Origin: JALUUH01 sp964636675
Lineage (GTDB): Bacteria > Pseudomonadota > Gammaproteobacteria > S012-40
Assembly (NCBI GenBank): GCA_964636675.1
Contig: CAZWUO010000228.1
Location: 1 to 5,175, forward strand
Reading direction: 5' to 3'
DNA length: 5,175 nucleotides
Part shown: one piece after another, positions 1-5,175 of the stretch
Layout of the letters: every line of letters starts with the position of its first letter
Numbering within the stretch: position 1 is the first letter of the stretch
Position numbers and translations under genes: made by a program
The notes under the pieces: model-generated
Database searches by the model: none
What the model was told of the DNA's origin: nothing
What the model saw: the letters and a program-made list of their open reading frames with translations, nothing else

Positions 1-361
1 GAAAGGAATATGACGTACACTAAAAACCTAAATCTATAACGCCACGGGTATATATTCAGGAAGTGAGTGATAAAAGTATTTTCGGTGGTGATGTGTGGGT
101 TAGGTGTGTTGGGGTCACAAAAAATGTTTACCCCAACCTACGCGGGATTTGACCAATGTGGTTTGGTTAGGCGGATAGAGAGAAAACCATAATTAGAAGT
201 ATTTTATTGGCGTGTTGTTGCCGTTTTTCACGCTTATGGAGGAAGTGTTTTGCCCTATACTTGTAATCTTCATGAAAACTCATTGTTCCAAGTCAAATAT
301 CTAAATTAGCAAAATCAGCGCCACAAATGTATTGCAATTTATTGTAAACAGCATCCGGAAT
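1..361. other. Left flank, no convincing gene
   Basis: This stretch lies downstream of tonB and has no reading frame I can defend. Frame 1 on the plus strand is open from the window edge to a TAA at 37-39 and could be the last codons of a neighbouring gene, but twelve codons decide nothing. The stretch holds a bulged inverted repeat (101-140), a weak 5-bp stem (210-214 with 229-233), a 9-base direct repeat AAGTATTTT (74-82 and 197-205) and a 7-base repeat TCAGCGC (315-321 and 362-368, the second covering the end of tonB). I see no GC-rich hairpin followed by a T-run that would be an obvious terminator for the tonB transcript, so termination may be Rho-dependent or lie outside the window. Confidence 0.6.
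101..140. repeat. Bulged inverted repeat (hairpin)
   Basis: The arms are 101-115 (TAGGTGTGTTGGGGT) and 130-140 (ACCCCAACCTA). TTGGGGT pairs with ACCCCAA, one further G-C follows, then a 3-base bulge, then three more pairs, around a 14-base loop. Neither strand has a T-run after the hairpin, so it is not a standard intrinsic terminator. The TAGGTTGGG-type arm resembles short palindromic repeats scattered between genes in many proteobacteria; this is from memory and a genome-wide copy count would be needed. The core GGTTAGG recurs at 165-171. Confidence 0.5.
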
Positions 362-1069
362 TCAGCGCAATGCAAACACCACCGGTACGACAAATTCCAG
401 GGCTTGGCGTGGGTCGTTTTCCGGCATAGGCGGAAATGGATTTGCGCGTTTGGCCATCTCAAGCGCCGCTTTATCGAGTAGTCGATTGCCGGTATGTTGC
501 TCCAAGCTGATTTGTTGGGTTTGTCCACGGCGATTAATCGATATGCGTAAGCGGCCTTCTCCTTCAATGCGCATGCGTTTGGCGCGACGCGGATATTTTT
601 TTTGTTTTTCCAACCAGGCGACGAGTAGCTGCTCATACTTTGCGGTGGCGATGGTGTCTAGAGGTGGTGTGCTAAGTTCTGCTGGAGCGGTTTCTGGTAT
701 GGGTTCAGGTGTTGTCACAACTTCAGGTGGGTTTTCAACGGGCAATGGTTCAGGTATAGGCTCCGGCTTAGCTTGTTGTTCCACCGGTTGTGGAGTAGGT
801 TTTGGCTTAGGCTGAGGAGCTGGCACGGGTTTAGGGGTAATCGGTGGTTTGGCTTTTGTTTGCATTGGTGGTTGCATCGGCGGTGGTTTTGGCTGCGTGG
901 CAGGGGTGCTAGTCTGTGCGATAACGGCTGCCAAGCTTACCCGCAGTGGTTGCTGGGGTGGTTCTGGTTTGAGTTCGGACGCGGGCAGGGTAAGCCAGAT
1001 CGCCATGCCGCCATGTAGCGCGAGGGCGACGAATAATGCGATACCTGTTTGCTGCCAAGTGAGGGTCAT
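362..1069 (-). CDS. tonB: TonB energy transducer
   Basis: TonB couples the inner-membrane proton motive force, harvested by ExbB-ExbD, to outer-membrane receptors by contacting their TonB box. The 235-residue protein has the full TonB plan. A short cytoplasmic start is followed by one membrane anchor (about residues 8-28) with a histidine at 19 in LALHGG, matching the essential anchor histidine of E. coli TonB. A long Pro/Lys/Glu-rich spacer (about 34-137) can cross the periplasm. The globular C-terminal domain (about 140-235) has the family motif KKYPRRA at 157-163 and EGEGRLRISI after it. It starts 8 bases after the exbD stop with only a weak upstream GGTG, so translation is probably coupled to exbD. 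Length is close to E. coli TonB. Family assignment is firm; its pairing with the receptor upstream is inferred from the operon. Confidence 0.96.
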   Translation of the reverse strand: MTLTWQQTGIALFVALALHGGMAIWLTLPASELKPEPPQQPLRVSLAAVIAQTSTPATQPKPPPMQPPMQTKAKPPITPKPVPAPQPKPKPTPQPVEQQAKPEPIPEPLPVENPPEVVTTPEPIPETAPAELSTPPLDTIATAKYEQLLVAWLEKQKKYPRRAKRMRIEGEGRLRISINRRGQTQQISLEQHTGNRLLDKAALEMAKRANPFPPMPENDPRQALEFVVPVVFALR

Positions 1070-1077
1070 TACACCAT

Positions 1078-1476
1078 CTACCGCTGTAAAGTAGCCAAGG
1101 CAATGTCACTGCCGCCGGCGGCGCGGATTTCATCCATGACTTTCAATAGCTGCTGGACTTTAGTTTGCGCATCGCTTTTGAGGGTGATGGCGACATCGGG
1201 ATTGCGGCTAATCATCGGTTGAATGGTCGTGCGCAGTTGCGCGTGTGTAATGGATTTGCCATTGAGAGCGAGTTCGCCGGATGCATTCAGGGCGATAATA
1301 ATCGGTGTGATTTCGGTTACGGTGGCACTACTGGATTCGGGCAGTTCGAGTTCAATCGCTTCGGGCACTAGAAAGGTGCTAGTGAGCATGAAAAACACCA
1401 AGAGCAAAAAAACGATATCGATTAACGGTGCGATATCAAGATGTGAATGGATGCGCGCACGGCCCTCAAATTCCAT
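1078..1476 (-). CDS. exbD: ExbD biopolymer transport protein
   Basis: ExbD is the small single-span partner of ExbB in the proton-driven motor that energises TonB. Starting at 1476 the protein has 132 residues, near the usual length of about 140. It has a short basic cytoplasmic start, one membrane span (about residues 15-35, LIDIVFLLLVFFML) with Asp20 matching the proton-carrying aspartate of E. coli ExbD (Asp25), then a periplasmic domain ending in KVMDEIRAAG and ALATLQR. The frame is open upstream to an ATG at 1563 and has another ATG at 1485, but I chose 1476. GAGGA lies 8 bases before 1476 and almost touches 1485, and the MEFEGR start is typical of the family. It overlaps the end of exbB by 11 bases, which implies translational coupling. 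Confidence 0.95.
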   Translation of the reverse strand: MEFEGRARIHSHLDIAPLIDIVFLLLVFFMLTSTFLVPEAIELELPESSSATVTEITPIIIALNASGELALNGKSITHAQLRTTIQPMISRNPDVAITLKSDAQTKVQQLLKVMDEIRAAGGSDIALATLQR

Positions 1477-2143
1477 GGGTTTCATCCTCGATTTTATGGT
1501 CGTCACGGGTGGTGATATGGCTTGGTGTTTTACCAAAATGGCGTAATACACGAATGCTGACATCTTTCATTGATGCTCGTACATGATCTACTTCGCCTTC
1601 CAAATAATAAAAAGCCGCCATTGCGGGAATGGCGACAGTCAAGCCAAATGCCGTGGTGAGCAGTGCTTCCCAGATGCCGCCGGAAAGAATCGACGGGTCG
1701 ACGCGGCTACCGGCCGCTTCAAGATTCATGAACGCGGCGATCATGCCGGTCACGGTGCCGAGTAATCCCAGCAATGGACTCAAGTGGGCAATCGATGAAA
1801 GTCCGCGTAGCCACGACTCAAGATTGCGGATTTGCGCGGAACCCACGCGGCTGACTTCGGCCTCTACATCTCTGGCCGACATCGCGGCATCAGCGCCGCA
1901 GTGAATGGCGCTTTGCATCACCATCGCCACCGGGCTGCGTTGCTGTTGCAATGCCTGCAAAGCATTGTTGTGGTCACCTTGTTGCAGCGCGGTCAGTGCG
2001 GGCTCGACAAAGCTCAAACCACGCAAACCACTGCGGAAAAACTGAAACAGTTTAAGCAAAATAATCGTGACCGCGAGAACGGACATGGCGAGTAATACCC
2101 ACATCACCGGCCCACCTTGTTGGAACAGACTTACTATATTCAT
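1466..2143 (-). CDS. exbB: ExbB, MotA/TolQ/ExbB proton channel protein
   Basis: ExbB forms the inner-membrane multimer that surrounds ExbD and conducts the protons powering TonB. The 225-residue product shows three membrane spans: about 12-34 (VMWVLLAMSVLAVTIILL), 119-139 (HLSPLLGLLGTVTGMIAAF) and 157-180 (IWEALLTTAFGLTVAIPAM). A cytoplasmic stretch separates the first two. Glu159, Thr130 and Thr164 fall where E. coli ExbB has its functional Glu176, Thr148 and Thr181. It could in principle be TolQ, but tonB and a TonB-dependent receptor in the same block, and no tolA or tolB, argue for ExbB. The ATG at 2143 follows an in-frame TAA. Its ribosome binding site is poor (only TTAAG before a T-run), which is unusual for a gene set 83 bases behind its neighbour. 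The soluble tail is short and charged. Confidence 0.95.
   Translation of the reverse strand: MNIVSLFQQGGPVMWVLLAMSVLAVTIILLKLFQFFRSGLRGLSFVEPALTALQQGDHNNALQALQQQRSPVAMVMQSAIHCGADAAMSARDVEAEVSRVGSAQIRNLESWLRGLSSIAHLSPLLGLLGTVTGMIAAFMNLEAAGSRVDPSILSGGIWEALLTTAFGLTVAIPAMAAFYYLEGEVDHVRASMKDVSIRVLRHFGKTPSHITTRDDHKIEDETHGI
1480..1484 (-). promoter_or_regulatory. exbD ribosome binding site inside exbB
   Basis: On the minus strand GAGGATG precedes ACCCATG around 1474-1488. GAGGA ends 8 bases before the ATG at 1476 but abuts the ATG at 1485, so the site decides in favour of 1476. It lies within the last codons of exbB. Confidence 0.6.
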
Positions 2144-2193
2144 AAAAACTTAATCACTGTTTTTTATCACTCATTAATTTCGATGTAAGCAAG

Positions 2194-2218
2194 ATCCCCC
2201 TTTGAATGAAAGGGGGAT
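2194..2218 (-). repeat. Perfect 10-bp hairpin between receptor gene and exbB
   Basis: ATCCCCCTTT (2194-2203) and AAAGGGGGAT (2209-2218) are perfect reverse complements around the 5-base loop GAATG. It starts only 8 bases after the receptor stop codon, in the 83-base gap before exbB. No U-run follows in the transcript (CTTGCTTAC comes next), so it is not a classical terminator. It may protect the 3' end of the receptor mRNA, or cause partial termination or processing that sets the ratio of receptor to ExbB-ExbD-TonB. CCCCCTTT/AAAGGGGG hairpins recur between genes in several proteobacteria, so it could also be a dispersed repeat (from memory). Confidence 0.75.
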
Positions 2219-2226
2219 AGAAGAGC

Positions 2227-4503
2227 TTACAAGGCCATTTCAATACCAGTATAAACAAACCGCGGCAGGCCACCGCGTGCACCATCGGGTTGGCGCGACA
2301 CAACATATTCTGCATCCAAAACATTTTGTACCCCACCAAACAACTTCACCGTTTCATTGACGCGATAAAAGGCCGAAATATCAGCGGTGACATAACTATC
2401 TGTTTTGCCATATCGGGTATCCGGGTTACCTTCGCCATTGATTTGATTATTGACATTATTGGCACTGGTAAAGGTTGCGCTTACATAATTAGCCGCGACG
2501 AATGCGCCCCATTTCTTGCTCTCGATACCGGTGCCTAGACTCAATGTGAGTTCGGGAATATACGGTACTTTATTACCCGCTTTGCCGAAACTGAAAATCG
2601 ATTCTGCATCGGTAGACCTGGAGTCATTTTTTTGCTCGGCATTGGTGTAGGTTGCACTAATATAAGATGGACTACTAATGCCCCAATCGTTGGCGAGTCC
2701 GGCATCATATTGCAGCGCGAATTCTACACCGAAGGTATCTACCTCACCAAAATTTTCATCTTTACCGGTGCCCGTACCGCCGACATTATCGGTGACGATC
2801 AAGTCTTTAAACGCGGTGTAGAAGACCGTGGTTTCAGCGGCGAATGCTTGTGCGGCGTTGGTGTAGCGCAGCCCGGTTTCTAGCGCAGTACTGGTTTCGG
2901 GGTCGAGACCACCGCGGGTACCACGTGGACTCGGCGTGGAGTAACCGGTGTGTATGCCACCAAAACTATTCCATTGCTCATTGAATTGATAGGCGGCTCC
3001 CAACCCATAGGCGTTGACACTAAATCTGTTTTTGCCATCGCGGCCTTGGGTGCCTCCGGCACTTTGCAAGCTGCCCTTGGGGTCTTCAGAGGTTTGATCC
3101 AATACTTCGTAACGCAAACCTGGGATAATCGTCCAGCCCCCGGCTGTTATCGTGTTTTGAATAAACCCTGCAGCAGCGGTCGTTTTCTGAAAGCGGTTAC
3201 CCGCATCGCCCGGTGTGCCGGGGGTCATCTCGCTGATGCTGCCATTGGCTGCCTGGGCATAAGTATCTTCCCACTGAAAGCGAGTTATTTGATCCTGGTG
3301 TAGACGCAAGCCAGCCATTATTTCGTGCTGGACATCACCGGTAGCAAAACGTAAATAACCGACTGACTCAGCGCCTTTGGTTTTGTATTTACGATTATTG
3401 GCTTTGACGCGCAGATCACAGGCGGCCGTGCCGAGCATGCAATTCTGCGATAATCCGGGTGTCTCCAGAACGATAGAAGGCTTGTCTCCGTTGATCCGGT
3501 TGAGTTTATACCAGTTGCGTTTGAAATCAGTTTGATAAAATGTCGTAATTAGGTCGATATTATCGTTCGGACTCATGCTCCAACGTAAGATGGTTTGTTC
3601 CTGTTGGCTTTTTATGTTGTCGAAACGCGAAGCCGCATAGCGCCGTGTTGGGTCAGCATTAAAGTCGGCTTGGGTTAGACCGAGGTAAGTTTCGTTGGCA
3701 TCCAGGTCGCTGCTGCCACGTTTAAACTCGAAACGTTGATACATCGTCGTATTGGGTTCCCATGACAGCTTTACCGTGGTATCCGTTTTAGAAAAACCCG
3801 TGTCGTCACCATTGCGAAAATCGGGGGTCTCGTCGATTTTTTTAAAGCCGTCACTTTGCCGACGATACCCTTCTACCAAGATACCAAATTGTCCGCCGGC
3901 TCCGGCGTCAAATGTCTTGCCGGCATAGGCATGCGTACGTTGCTCGTTAAAGCTACCGAAGGTTGATTTCAGATAGGCTTTTTCTTTGGTGGGGATAGGT
4001 GTAGAAAGATAGTTGATGACTCCGCCAGTCGTATGTGGGCCATATTTGATTTGACTAGAGCCTTTCAATACTTCCAATCCACTCATGCGTCCTGCGGTTG
4101 GCGAATAATAAGCGGCGGGTGCGGTATACGGTGCGGGCGACATCATCACGCCATCTTCCATCACCGTAATTTTAGAGTTACGCGTAGTATCCACGCCGCG
4201 CAAACTAATACTCGGGAACAGGCCAAAGCCATCTTCTTCCCGTATGTAAACCCCCGGTACTTTGCGCAGTACACGATTCACGTCATCATAATTTTGCTGC
4301 CGAATATCTTCTTTGGTAACGACTTGGGCAGAGCCCGGTATTTTTTCGATGTTTGCTGGATTGCCAATCACCATGATTTTGTCGAGTACCTTGGTTTTGC
4401 TACTCGTGTGCTCAGAATCTTCATCTGCTGCGCCAGCAGGCAGTGCCAAACCGAAGACGGTAATAGCGATGGCATCGCGTAATAAACGATGTTGTATTTT
4501 CAC
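2227..4503 (-). CDS. FecA-like TonB-dependent outer-membrane receptor
   Basis: This is an outer-membrane gated porin that binds a metal chelate outside the cell and imports it when TonB pulls on its plug. The 758-residue product has a signal peptide (hydrophobic 11-22, likely cleavage near AGA|AD at 25-26), a candidate TonB box (VLDKIMVIG, 39-47), and a plug domain at about 50-170 with IPGSAQVVTKEDI, SLRGVD, VLKGSSQIKYGPHTTGGVIN. The rest is a 22-strand-type barrel ending in GGVQNVLDAEY and VYTGIEMAL. The plug closely matches the FecA (ferric dicitrate receptor) branch, but there is no N-terminal signalling domain and no fecIR nearby, so substrate and regulation need not be citrate-like. The start is GTG, with GAGGA 9 bases upstream. 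The frame is closed by a TGA just before, and a later start would lose the signal peptide. Oddities are a Leu C-terminus where Phe is usual and two cysteines (355, 362) in a probable surface loop. Confidence 0.95.
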   Translation of the reverse strand: MKIQHRLLRDAIAITVFGLALPAGAADEDSEHTSSKTKVLDKIMVIGNPANIEKIPGSAQVVTKEDIRQQNYDDVNRVLRKVPGVYIREEDGFGLFPSISLRGVDTTRNSKITVMEDGVMMSPAPYTAPAAYYSPTAGRMSGLEVLKGSSQIKYGPHTTGGVINYLSTPIPTKEKAYLKSTFGSFNEQRTHAYAGKTFDAGAGGQFGILVEGYRRQSDGFKKIDETPDFRNGDDTGFSKTDTTVKLSWEPNTTMYQRFEFKRGSSDLDANETYLGLTQADFNADPTRRYAASRFDNIKSQQEQTILRWSMSPNDNIDLITTFYQTDFKRNWYKLNRINGDKPSIVLETPGLSQNCMLGTAACDLRVKANNRKYKTKGAESVGYLRFATGDVQHEIMAGLRLHQDQITRFQWEDTYAQAANGSISEMTPGTPGDAGNRFQKTTAAAGFIQNTITAGGWTIIPGLRYEVLDQTSEDPKGSLQSAGGTQGRDGKNRFSVNAYGLGAAYQFNEQWNSFGGIHTGYSTPSPRGTRGGLDPETSTALETGLRYTNAAQAFAAETTVFYTAFKDLIVTDNVGGTGTGKDENFGEVDTFGVEFALQYDAGLANDWGISSPSYISATYTNAEQKNDSRSTDAESIFSFGKAGNKVPYIPELTLSLGTGIESKKWGAFVAANYVSATFTSANNVNNQINGEGNPDTRYGKTDSYVTADISAFYRVNETVKLFGGVQNVLDAEYVVSRQPDGARGGLPRFVYTGIEMAL

Positions 4504-4510
4504 TGTTTCA

Positions 4511-4517
4511 TTTCCTC
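4511..4517 (-). promoter_or_regulatory. Receptor ribosome binding site fixing a GTG start
   Basis: The minus strand reads GAGGAAATGAAACAGTGAAA. GAGGA ends 9 bases before the GTG at 4503, supporting that start. An ATG at 4511 lies too close to the site and opens only the 3-codon frame Met-Lys-Gln, whose TGA overlaps the GTG. Another tiny frame (ATG AGG AAA TGA) begins at 4519 across the site itself. Confidence 0.6.
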
Positions 4518-4557
4518 ATTTTATTAGGGTCTGTTGTCGTTTTTTATTTGATCGGTG

Positions 4558-4599
4558 TTGCCGTGCTTGGCGGTACGGTGAGCGCTGGAGCAAGGGCAA
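4558..4599 (-). ncRNA. Possible stem-loop in the receptor mRNA leader
   Basis: TTGCC (4558-4562) pairs with GGCAA (4595-4599). After a small internal loop TGCTT can pair with GAGCA, and GCG with CGC further in. The element lies in a GC-rich leader flanked by AT-rich sequence, about 55-100 bases before the start codon. It matches no riboswitch class I know. It is a by-eye fold, not an established regulator. Confidence 0.25.
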
Positions 4600-4662
4600 C
4601 TGGCTGGCTACTGCGATCCCAAGTCCAGATAGGCTGCGAGGGGTGATTGGCTGGCTGGGGTC

Positions 4663-4691
4663 ATTATAAATACATCAATATAAAAAGTAAA
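4663..4691 (-). promoter_or_regulatory. Sigma70-like promoter of the receptor operon
   Basis: On the minus strand the -10 is a perfect TATAAT (4668-4663). A -35-like TTTACT (4691-4686) matches TTGACA at 4 of 6 and sits at the ideal 17-base spacing. Transcription would start near 4656, giving a leader of roughly 150 bases. Fur-like motifs overlap and flank the -35, as expected for an iron-repressed promoter. Confidence 0.65.
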
Positions 4692-4720
4692 TGAGAGTTA
4701 TTCGCATTCTCATTCTCATG
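4690..4720 (-). promoter_or_regulatory. Fur box cluster for the receptor operon
   Basis: Read on the minus strand, GAGAATGAGAATGCGAATA matches the 19-base Fur consensus at 12 of 19 positions. The overlapping GCGAATAACTCTCATT (4705-4690) supplies a second register. Repeated GAGAAT-type hexamers fit the usual extended Fur arrays. The cluster touches the -35 element, so bound Fur would block RNA polymerase. The assignment rests on similarity to the consensus only. Confidence 0.7.
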
Positions 4721-4730
4721 TGCAGATGTA

Positions 4731-4744
4731 AAAAACTGGTTTTT
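4731..4744. repeat. AT-rich 14-base palindrome
   Basis: AAAAAC and GTTTTT are perfect reverse complements around TG. It lies between the two divergent promoters and has no assigned role. It is short and low in complexity, so chance is possible. Confidence 0.35.
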
Positions 4745-4817
4745 CCCCGTTATCAAATAAATAATAGGCAGTAAGACATTGATTTAATAAAATAAAACAA
4801 GATATTTAAATAAAAAG

Positions 4818-4846
4818 TTGCAAGTGCGAATGATTCTCATTAATAT
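4818..4846 (+). promoter_or_regulatory. Sigma70-like promoter for the plus-strand small ORF
   Basis: TTGCAA (4818-4823) and TAATAT (4841-4846) are each 4 of 6 matches to the -35 and -10 consensus, with exactly 17 bases between them. Transcription would start near 4853, about 95 bases before the ATG at 4949. The Fur-like box fills the spacer, which supports a functional promoter although each hexamer alone is modest. Confidence 0.5.
4826..4844 (+). promoter_or_regulatory. Fur box for the plus-strand unit
   Basis: GCGAATGATTCTCATTAAT matches the 19-base Fur consensus at 13 of 19 positions, including the AATGAT and TCATTA blocks. It sits between the -35 and -10. Its first 16 bases match the minus-strand box at 4705-4690 in 14 positions, so the two promoters carry near-identical operators in opposite orientation. 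Confidence 0.65.
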
Positions 4847-4906
4847 TGCGAGCTATTGATAAAGCATTCGAACAAGCAGAGCACGCCATTATTTTTCTCG
4901 ATTTGC

Positions 4907-4923
4907 TCACGTTAATCCCGTGA
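4907..4923 (+). repeat. Small hairpin in the 5' leader of the small ORF
   Basis: TCACG (4907-4911) and CGTGA (4919-4923) form a perfect 5-bp stem around TTAATCC, ending 11 bases before the ribosome binding site. It is short and may be incidental. Confidence 0.3.
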
Positions 4924-4934
4924 TTGAGAGATCC

Positions 4935-4940
4935 AAGGAG
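4935..4940 (+). promoter_or_regulatory. Strong ribosome binding site of the small ORF
   Basis: AAGGAG is a full Shine-Dalgarno match placed 8 bases before the ATG at 4949. It is the best ribosome binding site in the window and the main reason to take the short frame behind it seriously. Confidence 0.65.
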
Positions 4941-4948
4941 AGTGTTTG

Positions 4949-5050
4949 ATGACTTATATGATCGACGCCCGATTGGAGCAGGGAGCTCCTGCGTTGACCT
5001 TGAACCTAGATTCCGCAGTTGACCGCTACGAAGTATCGTTATGTTATTGA
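4949..5050 (+). CDS. Putative iron-regulated small protein, 33 residues
   Basis: I do not firmly recognise this product. It begins MTYMIDARLEQGAPALT and ends RYEVSLCY. It has no hydrophobic span or signal peptide and could form one or two beta strands. Support comes from its setting: AAGGAG 8 bases upstream, a sigma70-like promoter about 95 bases upstream with a Fur-like box in the spacer, and divergence from an iron-receptor operon. The MTYMIDA start and the later Pro-x-Leu recall, from memory and unverified, a small iron-starvation protein of Pseudomonas of about 75 residues. If related, this copy is shortened by the TGA at 5048. A weaker alternative is a HemP/HmuP-like haemin-uptake peptide (RYEVSL against YRLRL), but the basic tail is missing. 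A second in-frame ATG at 4958 has no suitable binding site. Confidence 0.45.
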   Translation: MTYMIDARLEQGAPALTLNLDSAVDRYEVSLCY

Positions 5051-5175
5051 TTAAAATGGAAATGAAAACTTTTACTGAACTCACTCAGAAAGTGAACGCA
5101 CTACGACATGAATAGCACGCTTTTAATCGCGACTCGCTTTGTTGCGAATCGTTGCAATAGCGGGCTATTCCGCCT
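5051..5175. other. Right edge, structured sequence with tiny open frames
   Basis: No gene can be confirmed here. Two plus-strand frames chain on behind the small ORF. One runs from an ATG at 5041 to a TAG at 5113-5115 (24 codons). The other opens at 5108 and is still open at the window edge (22 codons, MNSTLLIATRF at the start). Neither has a good ribosome binding site. The stretch also holds an imperfect hairpin, CGACTCGC (5130-5137) with GCGAATCG (5144-5151) and one mismatch, then AATAG-CGGG-CTATT (5156-5169). No T-run follows inside the window. Confidence 0.4.

Larger units (their letters stand above)
4504..4948. other. Divergent iron-control region without a confirmed gene
   Basis: This spacer separates the minus-strand receptor operon from a plus-strand small reading frame. 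From left to right it holds the GC-rich receptor leader (about 4504-4656), the receptor promoter with Fur-like motifs (4663-4720), an AT-rich centre with the palindrome AAAAACTGGTTTTT (4731-4744), then a second promoter with its own Fur-like box (4818-4846) and a 5' leader of about 95 bases with a small hairpin (4907-4923). I see no tRNA, no known riboswitch and no transposon end. Confidence 0.7.

Noticed and set aside
1..39. Tail of a gene at the left edge
   Set aside because: Twelve codons to a TAA in one frame is expected by chance.
210..233. Possible tonB terminator (GCGTG/CACGC stem)
   Set aside because: The stem is only 5 bp with a 14-base loop and no T-run follows it on the minus strand.
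301..636. Minus-strand open frame of 111 codons
   Set aside because: It lies mostly across the tonB coding region in another frame and its composition is not protein-like.
450..1094. Plus-strand open frames opposite tonB
   Set aside because: They are Gly/Trp/Phe-rich mirror frames of the Pro-rich TonB spacer.
1477..1563. Longer exbD start at 1563 or 1485
   Set aside because: The extra residues lie inside exbB and do not look like ExbD. The Shine-Dalgarno site is well placed only for 1476.
2144..2226. Separate exbB promoter in the gap
   Set aside because: TTGCTT and TGATAA at 17-base spacing are poor matches to both hexamers, so the operon promoter is the simpler source.
4504..4656. Cobalamin or other riboswitch in the receptor leader
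   Set aside because: I see no B12-box or other conserved riboswitch core, and the Fur-like sites already explain regulation.
4033..4669. Plus-strand open frames opposite the receptor start and leader
   Set aside because: They are shadow frames antisense to a well-supported gene, with no start signal.
4806..5084. Minus-strand open frame of 92 codons
   Set aside because: It runs across the promoter, Fur-like box and small ORF, has no convincing binding site and shows no recognisable family.

Overview
The window reads as a Gram-negative, probably gammaproteobacterial, iron-uptake locus. The evidence is an outer-membrane TonB-dependent receptor followed on the same strand by a complete ExbB-ExbD-TonB energising system, with Fur-box-like operators upstream. 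By eye the genes are close to half G+C and the spacers are much more AT-rich. I cannot name the genus.

Layout, left to right. Positions 1-361 hold no convincing gene, only a bulged inverted repeat (101-140) and minor repeats. Then comes a four-gene minus-strand block, read from right to left: a FecA-like TonB-dependent receptor (4503-2227, GTG start), exbB (2143-1466), exbD (1476-1078, overlapping exbB by 11 bases) and tonB (1069-362, 8 bases after exbD). An 83-base gap with a perfect 10-bp hairpin separates the receptor from exbB. Positions 4504-4948 are a divergent control region. The minus side carries a sigma70-like promoter with overlapping Fur-like motifs and a GC-rich leader of about 150 bases. 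The plus side carries a second sigma70-like promoter with a Fur-like box in its spacer. That plus promoter leads to a very strong ribosome binding site and a 33-codon reading frame (4949-5050). The last 125 bases are dense in short inverted repeats and contain no gene I can confirm.

How it works together: when iron is scarce Fur should release both promoters. The receptor would bind an iron chelate at the cell surface. ExbB and ExbD in the inner membrane would use the proton motive force to drive TonB, which spans the periplasm and opens the receptor. Encoding all four parts together suggests a dedicated system rather than a receptor that borrows a housekeeping TonB. The substrate cannot be read from the sequence. 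The least understood element is the small plus-strand reading frame under its own Fur-like operator.
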